64,000 nucleotides of DNA from Clostridiales bacterium. GTDB taxonomy: Bacteria; Bacillota; Clostridia; Oscillospirales; Acutalibacteraceae. A program made the position numbers and the translations under genes. Location: the NCBI GenBank assembly GCA_019415945.1, contig DXYF01000001.1, forward strand, positions 30,278-94,277, read 5' to 3'. Of this stretch, positions 18,102 through 25,681 are shown piece by piece; within the stretch, counting starts at the first letter, position 1; the number at the start of each line of letters is the position of its first letter. The notes beneath the pieces are model-generated. The model worked only from the letters and a program-made list of their open reading frames with translations, was not told where the DNA came from and did not search any database.

Positions 18102-19382
18102 TTATTTGCCAAGCAATTTTTCGCAAGCGGCAAGCTTTGTGCAGATACAGAATACCTCCATTGCCGTTTCAAGCTCGCTGTTCGGCGGAAAAGTAGGTGC
18201 GATTCTGATGTTTTTATCCTCGGGGTCCTTTCCGAGGGGATATGTTGCACCTGCACCCGTCATGACTACTCCTGCCTGTTTGCACAGCTCGACAACTCTT
18301 TTGGCTGTTCCGCCGAGTACATCTATGCTTACAAAATATCCGCCGTTCGGATTTGTCCACTCACCTATACCCGTAGGCTTTAATTCTGACTCAAGGTGTT
18401 TGAGCACAATTTCAAATTTGGGCTTTAAAATCGCCTTGTGCTTTTGCATATGCTCCATTACGCCGTCAAGGTTTTTGAAAAATCTTACATGGCGAAGCAT
18501 ATTGAGCTTGTCATAGCTGATTACTTCAAAATTATATCTCTCCATAAACAGCTTCATATTATTTTCGGACGCTGCCATTGCCGCAACACCTGCACCGGGA
18601 AATGTTATCTTTGATGTGGAGCAAAACATGATAGGCATATCCTCGCTGCCGTTCTTTTTGCACTCGTCATAGAGGTTTAAAAGCTCGTCGGGAGTATCTG
18701 TAATATCGTGAATACAATACGCATTGTCCCACATAATTCTGAAATCCTTTGCCGCCGGCTTTAATGCAGCAAATCTTCTTACGGTTTCATCGCTGTAGGT
18801 AATACCCTGCGGGTTTGAATACTTTGGAACGCACCAAATACCCTTGATTGATTCGTCCTTGCTTACAAGCTCTTCAACTACATCCATATCGGGACCGTTT
18901 TCGGTCATCGGTACATTTATCATTTCAAATCCGTAATATTCGGTTATGCTGAAGTGGCGGTCGTAACCGGGAACGGGACAGAGGAACTTTCTGTCTTTTA
19001 CCTCATACCACGGCTTGCAGCCCTCTGCAACAGGTTTTGTCATCAAGCAGGAAATTGTATCAAACATCATATTAAGGCTTGAGCTGCCGCCAACCATAAC
19101 ATTTTTTGAACCAACTCCGAGAATATCGCCGAAAAGCTTTCTGCACTCTGCAATACCTTCAAGCACACCGTAGTTTCTGCAATCCATTCCGTCTGCTCCT
19201 ACAAAATCGGAATTGCTGTTTATAACATCAAGAAGTCCGTTCGACAAATCGAGCTGCTCTTTGCCCGGCTTTCCTCTTGCCATATTAAGATTAAGTCCCA
19301 ATCCCTTTACATTTTCAAATTCATTGGAAAGAAGTGCATATTCCTTCTCAAGTTCTTCCCTTTTTGCGTTTAAATAATTCAT
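18102..19382 (-). CDS. PLP-dependent aminotransferase (aspartate aminotransferase, MocR-like subgroup)
   Basis: 426 residues, fold-type I aminotransferase. WDNAY (Asp219), YSNPQG (Asn190-Pro191) and the PLP lysine in CSTSKITFPGAG (Lys258) are in place. The N-terminus (ARGKPGKEQLDLSNGL) matches the aspartate aminotransferase subgroup sometimes labelled aminotransferase MocR/PF12897, without a GntR DNA-binding domain. Probably interconverts aspartate and oxaloacetate; substrate is inferred. Monocistronic, with AAGGGGATAGCAAA before the ATG and terminators on both sides. Confidence 0.82.
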   Translation of the reverse strand: MNYLNAKREELEKEYALLSNEFENVKGLGLNLNMARGKPGKEQLDLSNGLLDVINSNSDFVGADGMDCRNYGVLEGIAECRKLFGDILGVGSKNVMVGGSSSLNMMFDTISCLMTKPVAEGCKPWYEVKDRKFLCPVPGYDRHFSITEYYGFEMINVPMTENGPDMDVVEELVSKDESIKGIWCVPKYSNPQGITYSDETVRRFAALKPAAKDFRIMWDNAYCIHDITDTPDELLNLYDECKKNGSEDMPIMFCSTSKITFPGAGVAAMAASENNMKLFMERYNFEVISYDKLNMLRHVRFFKNLDGVMEHMQKHKAILKPKFEIVLKHLESELKPTGIGEWTNPNGGYFVSIDVLGGTAKRVVELCKQAGVVMTGAGATYPLGKDPEDKNIRIAPTFPPNSELETAMEVFCICTKLAACEKLLGK

Positions 19383-19454
19383 TTTGCTATCCCCTTAATT
19401 TATAATTGCAAAAAAGCTTTTAAATACCTAATACATTTTAATCTATAAGGGATA

Positions 19455-19490
19455 AAAATGCAAGTCTTTTTTGCAAAACTTGCATTTTTT
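19455..19490. terminator. Bidirectional terminator hairpin
   Basis: AAAATGCAAGT (19455-19465) pairs with ACTTGCATTTT (19478-19488). A T-run follows on both strands. It sits between the aminotransferase gene and the BY-kinase gene, both on the minus strand. Confidence 0.5.
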
Positions 19491-19494
19491 ATAT

Positions 19495-19549
19495 AAACAA
19501 AAAAGAACAGACTTACGAGCTTGTTTTTGTTCAATGTTCGTAAGTCTGT
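19495..19549 (-). terminator. Terminator of the BY-kinase/Wzz operon
   Basis: Twelve-bp stem ACAGACTTACGA (19507-19518) with TCGTAAGTCTGT (19538-19549), followed on the minus strand by TCTTTTTTG. It begins 16 nt after the BY-kinase stop codon. Confidence 0.75.
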
Positions 19550-19565
19550 AATATATTGCTGTAAA

Positions 19566-20288
19566 TTAATAATATTGATAGTAATAGTAACCTTTTTTCC
19601 TCTTGCCCTGACCCAAATCACAGCCTACCTCGATAATGCCTATGATCTTTGAATCTGCAAGCTTTACTCCGTCGATAATTTTCTGCAAATCTCCGTGAGT
19701 AGTGGAACGCTCTCTTATAACAACCACAAATCCCGCAATCAAATCCTTTAAAAGCAGGGCGTCGGCAACAACGCCGATAGGCGGAGTATCAAATATGATG
19801 TAATCGTACTCATCGGATAATCTTTTAATCAGTTCGATAAAGGTGCCTGAACACATAATCTCCGACGGGTTCGGAGGAATCGTGCCTGCGGTGAGTATAT
19901 CAAGGTTGTTGAGAACATCCCGCTTAACCGCATCATCAAATGTAATCATTTTACCGACAATATTTGAAAGTCCGTTTATATTGTCTATCTTGAAGATATT
20001 GTGGATATTCGGGCGTCTTAAATCGCAGTCTATCAAAAGAACTCTCTTCTCCATTTTGGAAAAAGATATCGCAAGGTTTGCAGCCACAGTACTTTTGCCC
20101 TCGCCCTTTGAATAGCTTGTTACGGCAAAAGTCTTTTTGTCGCTTGCGGAAAGAGAGAACATAATGTTTGTTCGTGCCGATTTATAGGACTCCACTATCG
20201 CAAACTTGCTCTTATCGGAAATAGTATCTGCAGCAACCTGCTTTGAACGGGATTTATTTTTATTTTTTGAAAATAGCTTTATCTTCAT
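19566..20288 (-). CDS. CpsD/CapB-type bacterial tyrosine kinase
   Basis: 240 residues. Walker A SKGEGKSTVAANLA, Walker A' LLIDCDLRRPN and Walker B YIIFDTPP define a BY-kinase, the cytoplasmic partner of a Wzz-like membrane protein in exopolysaccharide export. The C-terminus ends in a tyrosine cluster (KGYYYYQYY), the usual autophosphorylation site. Frame opens at 20306 by TTG, but the ATG at 20288 preceded by CAGGTGATTGAC is preferred; an ATG overlapping the upstream stop (TGATG at 20303) is a possible alternative. No glycosyltransferase genes are nearby. Confidence 0.88.
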   Translation of the reverse strand: MKIKLFSKNKNKSRSKQVAADTISDKSKFAIVESYKSARTNIMFSLSASDKKTFAVTSYSKGEGKSTVAANLAISFSKMEKRVLLIDCDLRRPNIHNIFKIDNINGLSNIVGKMITFDDAVKRDVLNNLDILTAGTIPPNPSEIMCSGTFIELIKRLSDEYDYIIFDTPPIGVVADALLLKDLIAGFVVVIRERSTTHGDLQKIIDGVKLADSKIIGIIEVGCDLGQGKRKKGYYYYQYY

Positions 20289-20302
20289 GTCAATCACCTG
20301 CA

Positions 20303-20959
20303 TCAAGTATCAAAATCCGGAATTTCTGCGAACACAGGCAATCCGTAAATTTCCTGCAAATCATCATCAGCTTTAATTGTAGTGTCAATAAGCTCAAGCA
20401 AAATAGATATAACGCATGACAAAACCAAACCTGCTGCCAATCCGTAAAAAGTATTTTTCAGGTTGTTTGGCTCGTAAGGCCTTTCCGGTACCTTAGCCGA
20501 TCTTATATTTCCGATTTGACCGAATTCCAAAAAGTTTTTAAATACCACCTGACACTCTTCGGCAACCTGATTTGCTACATTGGCACATTTTTGAGGGTCG
20601 TCGCCCGAAACGGAAATTGTAATGAAAAATGTGTCCTCATTAGTTGAAATATCCACATAGCATCCGTCATAAAGCGATGTGATTTCATCAGAGTTTTTAA
20701 ACAGCGTTACACATACACTTGCAAGGTTTGATGAACCGCTGATGTCGGATGCGTAGATTTTATTTAGCTGACTGTTTGAAGCACTGTCCTCGTTGTAGTT
20801 TTGAACATATATCATTGAAGATGTGCTGTACATCGGCGTTATAATAAATTTTGAGTACAAAAAGAATACCATGCCCATCAACAGCGTCACAAGAATTATA
20901 AATTTTAATCTATGGAGCAAAACGGCAATTAATTTTTGTATTGTAATGTTTTTCGTCAT
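20303..20959 (-). CDS. Wzz/CapA-type polysaccharide co-polymerase
   Basis: 218 residues with a membrane helix near 18-40 and another near 172-192 enclosing an extracellular domain, and the proline-rich approach to the second helix (AKVPERPYEPNN) typical of Wzz/YveK proteins. It would activate the BY-kinase encoded next and set polysaccharide chain length. AAGGGG lies before the ATG. The upstream 300 bp hold no gene, only a very AT-rich stretch and repeat copy A. Confidence 0.85.
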   Translation of the reverse strand: MTKNITIQKLIAVLLHRLKFIILVTLLMGMVFFLYSKFIITPMYSTSSMIYVQNYNEDSASNSQLNKIYASDISGSSNLASVCVTLFKNSDEITSLYDGCYVDISTNEDTFFITISVSGDDPQKCANVANQVAEECQVVFKNFLEFGQIGNIRSAKVPERPYEPNNLKNTFYGLAAGLVLSCVISILLELIDTTIKADDDLQEIYGLPVFAEIPDFDT

Positions 20960-21106
20960 TAATATACCCCTTTATAATAATATTTAACATTATTATTAAA
21001 AAAATCATAACAATATGTATAAAACAAGATAAACATATTATATTATATAAGAATATAACAATAATTCCGAATTAGAATTAAAATAGAAAAACCAAACATT
21101 AACAGC

Positions 21107-21200
21107 AAAAAAGTCGAGTGCCTCGACGCTGGGTTCGAGCAGACAGGTTGATATTATCAAATCTTCTCTGCCCGACCGTTTTCAAGCAGTTTCCTATAAA
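21107..21200. repeat. Structured dispersed repeat, copy A
   Basis: About 90 bp, beginning (plus strand) GTCGAGTGCCTCGAC, then GGGTTCGAGCAGACAG, TTGATATTATCAA, CTGCCCGACCGTTTTC and TTTCCTATAAA. Nearly the same sequence occurs at 23516-23609 and 58699-58790. Read on the minus strand it forms an 8-bp hairpin near its start (CTGCTTGA/TCGGGCAG), an alternative longer stem (CGGGCAGA/TCTGCTCG), an inner AT-rich hairpin, and ends in GTCGAG-GCA-CTCGAC plus six T, like a terminator. It lies just beyond the terminator that follows oadB. Confidence 0.8.
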
Positions 21201-21202
21201 GC

Positions 21203-21235
21203 AAAAAAGCGGCAACTAAACGCTGCCGCTTTTTA
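21203..21235. terminator. Bidirectional terminator after oadB
   Basis: AAAAGCGGCA (21205-21214) pairs with TGCCGCTTTT (21224-21233), with T-runs on both strands. It closes the oadG-oadB transcript on the minus strand and borders repeat copy A. Confidence 0.7.
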
Positions 21236-21269
21236 ATGAACGATAAAAATCGTATTAAAAGCAGTATAT

Positions 21270-22508
21270 TTATCCTACTACATTGAGCAGTACACCTGCT
21301 GCAACAGCCGAACCGATTACACCGGCAACATTCGGTCCCATTGCGTGCATAAGAAGGAAGTTTCCGGGATTTTCCTGCTGTCCTGCCTTTTGTGATACAC
21401 GGGCAGCCATAGGAACTGCCGACACACCTGCAGAACCGATAAGAGGATTTACCTTTCCGCCTGTAAACTTATACATGATTTTACCGAAAAGCACACCGAA
21501 TGCTGTGCCGAGGCAGAAAGCGATAAGTCCGAGTACGATAATCTTGATTGTAGCCCATGTAAGGAAGTTTTGACCCGAAGCGGTTGCACCTACTGTTGTG
21601 CCGAGGAAAATCGTAATAATATTCATAAGCTCGTTCTGTGCGGTCTTGCAAAGTCTGTCAACTACTCCCGACTCCTTAAACAGGTTACCGAGCATAAGCA
21701 TACCTACGAGAGGAGCTGCGTCCGGCAGGAAAATAGCAATAAGAATAACAACGATTACAGGGAACATAATCTTCTCAAGCTTTGATACGGGACGAAGCTG
21801 TTCCATAACAACCGAACGCTCTTTCTTTGTTGTGAGAGCTTTCATTATCGGGGGCTGAATAATAGGTACAAGAGCCATATAAGAATAAGCCGCAATGGCG
21901 ATTGAACCTAAAAGATGAGGAGCAAGCTTTGTTGTAACATAAATTGCCGTAGGACCGTCTGCACCGCCGATAATACCGATAGCACCCGCCTCAGCCTCTG
22001 TAAAGCCAAGGAAAACAGCACCCGTAAATGTGAGGAAAATACCGATCTGTGCGGCAGCACCGAGGATAAGGCTCTTTGGATTTGCAATAAGAGGACCGAA
22101 GTCTGTCATACAACCGATGCCGAGGAAAATAAGCGGCGGATAAATACCGAGCTTTACACCCTGATAGAGATAATACAAAAGTCCGCCGTAAGTTGGATTT
22201 TCATAATAAGTTACTCCGTCGATAACCATAGAAGCATGACCTTCGACAGCAACGTTTTGAGCCGCACATTGTTCAGCCGTCAGAAGTTCCGTTGAAGGTG
22301 CAGCCATAATTGCCGGGTAAAGGTTTACAAGCAGCATACCGAAAGCTATAGGGAGAAGCAAAAGCGGTTCGTACTGCTTTTTGATAGCCAAATAAAGCAA
22401 AATAATCGAAACGCCTATCATTACATAGTTTTGCCAGTTCAGAGTAAAAATACCCGAGCTTTGCAAAATACCGTTTACGGCGTCTATAAAGCCCTGTAAA
22501 ATTTCCAT
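21270..22508 (-). CDS. oadB: Na+-pumping decarboxylase, beta subunit
   Basis: 412 residues, polytopic. The signature GIIGGADGPTAIYV with the membrane Asp, LVPIIQPPIMKALTTKKER, and GTTVGATASGQNFL are classic for OadB/MmdB/GcdB, which couples decarboxylation of oxaloacetate, methylmalonyl-CoA or glutaconyl-CoA to sodium export. The alpha (carboxyltransferase) and biotin-carrier genes are not in the window, so the substrate cannot be told. It follows the gamma-like subunit gene by 32 nt. Confidence 0.93.
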   Translation of the reverse strand: MEILQGFIDAVNGILQSSGIFTLNWQNYVMIGVSIILLYLAIKKQYEPLLLLPIAFGMLLVNLYPAIMAAPSTELLTAEQCAAQNVAVEGHASMVIDGVTYYENPTYGGLLYYLYQGVKLGIYPPLIFLGIGCMTDFGPLIANPKSLILGAAAQIGIFLTFTGAVFLGFTEAEAGAIGIIGGADGPTAIYVTTKLAPHLLGSIAIAAYSYMALVPIIQPPIMKALTTKKERSVVMEQLRPVSKLEKIMFPVIVVILIAIFLPDAAPLVGMLMLGNLFKESGVVDRLCKTAQNELMNIITIFLGTTVGATASGQNFLTWATIKIIVLGLIAFCLGTAFGVLFGKIMYKFTGGKVNPLIGSAGVSAVPMAARVSQKAGQQENPGNFLLMHAMGPNVAGVIGSAVAAGVLLNVVG

Positions 22509-22540
22509 AAATAATGCGTCCTTTCCAAAAAACTTTAACC

Positions 22541-22975
22541 TTAAAACGGGCGGGTATTATCAAGTATACCTGCGTTCGCCCATGCACTGCGAGTACCGTC
22601 TGATTTCTTAATGCTCTTAATTCTCGTCTTTGAGGAGGAGTCAGACGCCGCGGCAACAGCTGCCGAAATAACCGCAACAACCTCGTCGGATATACCGTCC
22701 TGAACACTCGGAGCAGGAGCTTGGGGCACATTAGCAGCCGAAGTCACAACAGGAGCTTTATTTTCCGGTTCGCTGATTTTTTCTTTCTTCTTTTTTCCGC
22801 CCTGCATAGCCTTTTGAATTATAGCACCGTAAATGTTGATGATAAAAATCAAAAGTAAAAGCACTGCGAAAACAACAATAAATCCGGTCAAAATTACCTT
22901 GGCAGAAGCAATACCCTTTTCGGCAAGAGTCATACCGTTATCTGCGAGGATTGAAGTAAGATTTATTAAATTCAT
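22541..22975 (-). CDS. Na+-pumping decarboxylase, gamma/delta subunit
   Basis: 144 residues. One N-terminal membrane helix (about 25-48), a Lys-rich turn, an Ala/Pro linker, and the C-terminal motif EVVAVISAAVAAAS...RSAWANAGILDNTRPF that is diagnostic for OadG/MmdD subunits. It anchors and assembles the decarboxylase on the beta subunit encoded next. It has a strong promoter and the ribosome site TGGGGGTCG. Confidence 0.88.
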   Translation of the reverse strand: MNLINLTSILADNGMTLAEKGIASAKVILTGFIVVFAVLLLLIFIINIYGAIIQKAMQGGKKKKEKISEPENKAPVVTSAANVPQAPAPSVQDGISDEVVAVISAAVAAASDSSSKTRIKSIKKSDGTRSAWANAGILDNTRPF

Positions 22976-23012
22976 AAAACGACCCCCATACTTATAATTT
23001 ACATATACCGTT

Positions 23013-23041
23013 ATTATACTTTATTCACTCGTTTTTTTCAA
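23013..23041 (-). promoter_or_regulatory. Sigma-A-type promoter of the decarboxylase pair
   Basis: Minus strand: TTGAAA (23036-23041), 17-bp spacer, TATAAT (23013-23018), about 38 bp upstream of the start codon. It matches 11 of 12 consensus positions, the best promoter seen in the window. Confidence 0.75.
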
Positions 23042-23171
23042 CAAAAAATATTAAACGAAGTTTATTTCAGTAATATTACTAATTTTTATAATAAATTAAG
23101 TCAATATTTGTAATTATGTTTATTTGGGCATTTTAAAGATTATTTAAACTTTTTGATTTTAAAGGAATAAG

Positions 23172-23205
23172 GCAAAACAAAAGCAGCCGCCAAACAGTTG
23201 ACGGC
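23172..23205 (-). terminator. Orphan terminator hairpin
   Basis: Minus strand GCCGTCAA pairs with TTGGCGGC (one G-U), loop CTGT, followed by TGCTTTTGTTTT. No recognisable gene ends here on the minus strand, so it may close a small RNA or short transcript arising in the 23.2-23.5 kb gap. Confidence 0.4.
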
Positions 23206-23254
23206 CGCCCTTGGGGTATATTGGGTTATAGAAGGAATATGTCTTTATTATTTA

Positions 23255-23363
23255 ACGAAATAAGCATTGGACAAATGATGTGCTTCCTATGAGCATCACG
23301 CAAATTTCAAAACTCCAAAACAAAATTACCTAAAAACATTTTAAAATCCAATGCTTATTTCGT
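23255..23363. repeat. 17-bp perfect inverted repeat in a gene-free gap
   Basis: Arms at 23255-23271 (ACGAAATAAGCATTGGA) and 23347-23363 are perfect inverted copies 75 bp apart. The region 22976-23688 holds no convincing gene: a promoter, an orphan terminator, this inverted repeat and dispersed repeat copy B. The arms could be the ends of a small non-autonomous element or the stem of a structured RNA. Confidence 0.6.
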
Positions 23364-23515
23364 AATGCTTGCTTAAATTTACAAGTATATTTTATATTAT
23401 TAACATAATATTTACAATTGCATTTGCAACGAAAAAATTGACTCTCCGTAAAATATATCATGGATTTTTTGTTGATAAGTACCAATAATAATTGTTTTGT
23501 GCAATTAAATAACAT

Positions 23516-23609
23516 AAAAAGTCGAGTGCCTCGATACTGGGTTCGAGCAGACAGAGTGATATTATCAAACCTTCTCTTGCCCGACCGTTTTCGAGCAATT
23601 TCCTATAAA
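23516..23609. repeat. Structured dispersed repeat, copy B
   Basis: Same element as at 21107-21200, with scattered substitutions. The first minus-strand hairpin changes from CTGCTTGA/TCGGGCAG to TTGCTCGA/TCGGGCAA, keeping pairing, which suggests the structure matters. It lies just beyond the terminator of the flavodiiron protein gene. Confidence 0.8.
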
Positions 23610-23644
23610 TTAAAAAATGCGGACGGTACAGTAACCGTCCGCAT
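23606..23644 (-). terminator. Terminator of the flavodiiron protein gene
   Basis: ATGCGGACGGT (23617-23627) and ACCGTCCGCAT (23634-23644) form an 11-bp stem; on the minus strand it runs into TTTTTTAATTT. It is 44 nt after the stop codon. Confidence 0.75.
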
Positions 23645-23688
23645 CTGAAAAGTATTTATAAGAATAAATCAATAAAACAAACTGAAAT

Positions 23689-24852
23689 TTACGCAAGAAT
23701 TTCATCGGCAAGAGTTTCGAGCTGTTTTGCCGTATCATCTTTGAGCGATGAACGGATAGACACCAAAGTATCACAAAACTCGATATTCTTCATTTTTTCA
23801 AAATAGGACTTCATCACTTTGCCTGCCATCGGAGCCCAAGAGCCGTTTTCAATCATTCCCACCTTGCGGCTGCGGTATGTCTTAATCTCAAGGTGATGCA
23901 AAAAGTCGTTTACTACGGGGAATATTCCGCCGTCATATGTAGGTGCGGCAACAATCATTCTGCTGTAACGGAACGCGTCCTCAACACATTCAGCCATATC
24001 GCTTCTTGAAAGATCGGCAATCGCAATCTTTTTGTCGGTTTTGGACTTTAAAATATCGCAAAGCTTCATTGCCGCCTCTTTTGTGTTGCCGTGAATTGAA
24101 GCATATGCAATAAACACGCCGTCGGTTTCAGGCTCGTATTTGCTCCATATATCATACAGATTAATATAATATTCAAGGTTTTCGCTGAGCACGGGGCCGT
24201 GAAGCGGACAAATCATCTTTATATCGAGAGCCGACGCCTTTTTAAGAAGATTCTGAACCTGTACACCGTACTTTCCGCAAATGTTAAAGTAATATCTTCT
24301 TGCCTCGCAAGCCCAGTCCTCATCGGTGTCGAGCGTGCCGAATTTTCCGAAGCCGTCTGCGGAAAACAGCACCTTCTCCGAGCTTTCGTAAGACACCATT
24401 ACCTCGGGCCAATGCACCATGGGAGCCATATAAAATGTCAGCTTGTGAATGCCCAAATCGAGAGTATCTCCCTCTTTTACCTCAATCTTTCTTCCCTCAA
24501 TATCAAAATTGAAGAACTGAGGAAACATATTAAAGGTTTTTACATTTCCTACTACTTTAATATCGGGATATTTCTCGCAAATCGACAAAATATTTGAAGC
24601 GTGGTCAGGCTCAAGGTGGCTGACAACCAGATAATCGGGAGTTCTGCCGCCGAGTGCTTTTTCGAGATTTTTGTACCAGTCGTCTGTTTTTCTTTTATCT
24701 ACGGTGTCCATTACCGCAATTTTGTCGTCCAAAATAAGATACGAATTGTAAGCTATTCCGTTTTCAACAACATACTGGCTTTCAAAAAGGTCTATGTCCT
24801 TATCGTCAACACCAATATATTTTATGCTGTCCGATATTTTAACTTCCATCAT
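23689..24852 (-). CDS. Flavodiiron protein (A-type flavoprotein, O2/NO reductase)
   Basis: 387 residues. N-terminal beta-lactamase-like domain with the diiron ligands HLEPDH (His79, Glu81, Asp83, His84), His149 in MVHWPE, Asp168 in FSADGF and a later LHGP His. The C-terminal flavodoxin domain starts around FIAYASIHGNTKEAA. Such FprA proteins reduce O2 or NO to water or N2O in anaerobes. GGAGCGATAA precedes the ATG. Single gene, with its own promoter overlapped by an FNR-like palindrome, so it is probably controlled by oxygen or NO. Confidence 0.93.
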   Translation of the reverse strand: MMEVKISDSIKYIGVDDKDIDLFESQYVVENGIAYNSYLILDDKIAVMDTVDKRKTDDWYKNLEKALGGRTPDYLVVSHLEPDHASNILSICEKYPDIKVVGNVKTFNMFPQFFNFDIEGRKIEVKEGDTLDLGIHKLTFYMAPMVHWPEVMVSYESSEKVLFSADGFGKFGTLDTDEDWACEARRYYFNICGKYGVQVQNLLKKASALDIKMICPLHGPVLSENLEYYINLYDIWSKYEPETDGVFIAYASIHGNTKEAAMKLCDILKSKTDKKIAIADLSRSDMAECVEDAFRYSRMIVAAPTYDGGIFPVVNDFLHHLEIKTYRSRKVGMIENGSWAPMAGKVMKSYFEKMKNIEFCDTLVSIRSSLKDDTAKQLETLADEILA

Positions 24853-24881
24853 TTATCGCTCCTTTTTGATTAATCGGTTAC

Positions 24882-24910
24882 ATTATACTATGTTTTTTGA
24901 TATAAATCAA
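24882..24910 (-). promoter_or_regulatory. Promoter of the flavodiiron protein gene with FNR-type operator
   Basis: Minus strand TTGATT (24905-24910), 17 bp, TATAAT (24882-24887). The -35 lies inside TTGAT-N4-ATCAA (24897-24910), a perfect match to the FNR-box consensus of the Crp/Fnr family. A site over the -35 would normally repress. Confidence 0.6.
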
Positions 24911-25006
24911 TAATTACCTACAGTATAAAAAACTTTTTTAGCTTTTTTTAAGCCTGAAACATAAAATAATAATAGGTATAATTATTCAAAAGGGACGGTA
25001 AATATT

Positions 25007-25681
25007 ATGCATATACTTATTGTTGAAGATGAAAAATGGCTTGCAGAAGCTCTCAGGCAAATTGCTGTTGAACAAAAATATATGGCTGATATAGTCTATG
25101 ACGGAAACGACGGACTTCAGTACGCAAAAAGCGGAATTTACGATCTGATAATTCTTGACATTATGCTTCCGTTTAAGGACGGATTTGAGGTTGCTCTTGA
25201 GCTGAGGCAAAGCAAAATAAACACGCCCATTCTCATGCTGACCGCAAAAGATACCGTTTCGGACAAGGTAAAAGGACTCAACTGCGGTGCCGACGACTAT
25301 ATGAGCAAGCCGTTTGCCCCCGAAGAGCTTATTGCACGGATAAAAGCTCTGACCCGAAGAAAGGGCGAGGTTATGCTTGACGAAACAAATTTCGGGGATT
25401 TCAGCTTTAACGCATCGCAGAGCCGACTTTTTAAAGGGACAAAGTCGGTGCATTTAAACTTTAAGGAAGCGGAGATTCTCAAGCTGTTTTTATCAAATCC
25501 CGAAGTAATAATTTCAAAGGAAGAAATTATTACGAAGGTGTGGGGCTATGACTCGGACGCAGGCTCTAACAATGTTGAAGTGTACATATCGTTTTTGAGG
25601 AAAAAGCTTAATTTTATTGATTCCCGTGCCGAAATAAAATCTATTAAAAAAATAGGTTACAGATTGGAGAAATTGAATTGA
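25007..25681 (+). CDS. OmpR/PhoB-family response regulator
   Basis: 224 residues. Receiver domain with acidic VEDE near 6-9, phosphoacceptor Asp51 (ILDIMLP), Thr in LTAKD and Lys101 (YMSKPF), then a winged-helix DNA-binding domain (TKVWGYDSDAGSNNVEVYIS, IKSIKKIGYRL). It overlaps its kinase by 4 nt. The targets are not evident; it is divergent from the flavodiiron protein gene, separated by about 150 bp. Confidence 0.93.
   Translation: MHILIVEDEKWLAEALRQIAVEQKYMADIVYDGNDGLQYAKSGIYDLIILDIMLPFKDGFEVALELRQSKINTPILMLTAKDTVSDKVKGLNCGADDYMSKPFAPEELIARIKALTRRKGEVMLDETNFGDFSFNASQSRLFKGTKSVHLNFKEAEILKLFLSNPEVIISKEEIITKVWGYDSDAGSNNVEVYISFLRKKLNFIDSRAEIKSIKKIGYRLEKLN

Noticed and set aside
21130..21150. 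tRNA-like T-loop sequence (GGTTCGA) in the dispersed repeats
   Set aside because: No acceptor stem, anticodon arm or CCA end can be formed around it in any of the three copies.
23330..23515. 61-codon minus-strand open frame between repeat B and the inverted repeat
   Set aside because: No ribosome site at the start, crosses one arm of the inverted repeat, and shows no protein-like pattern.
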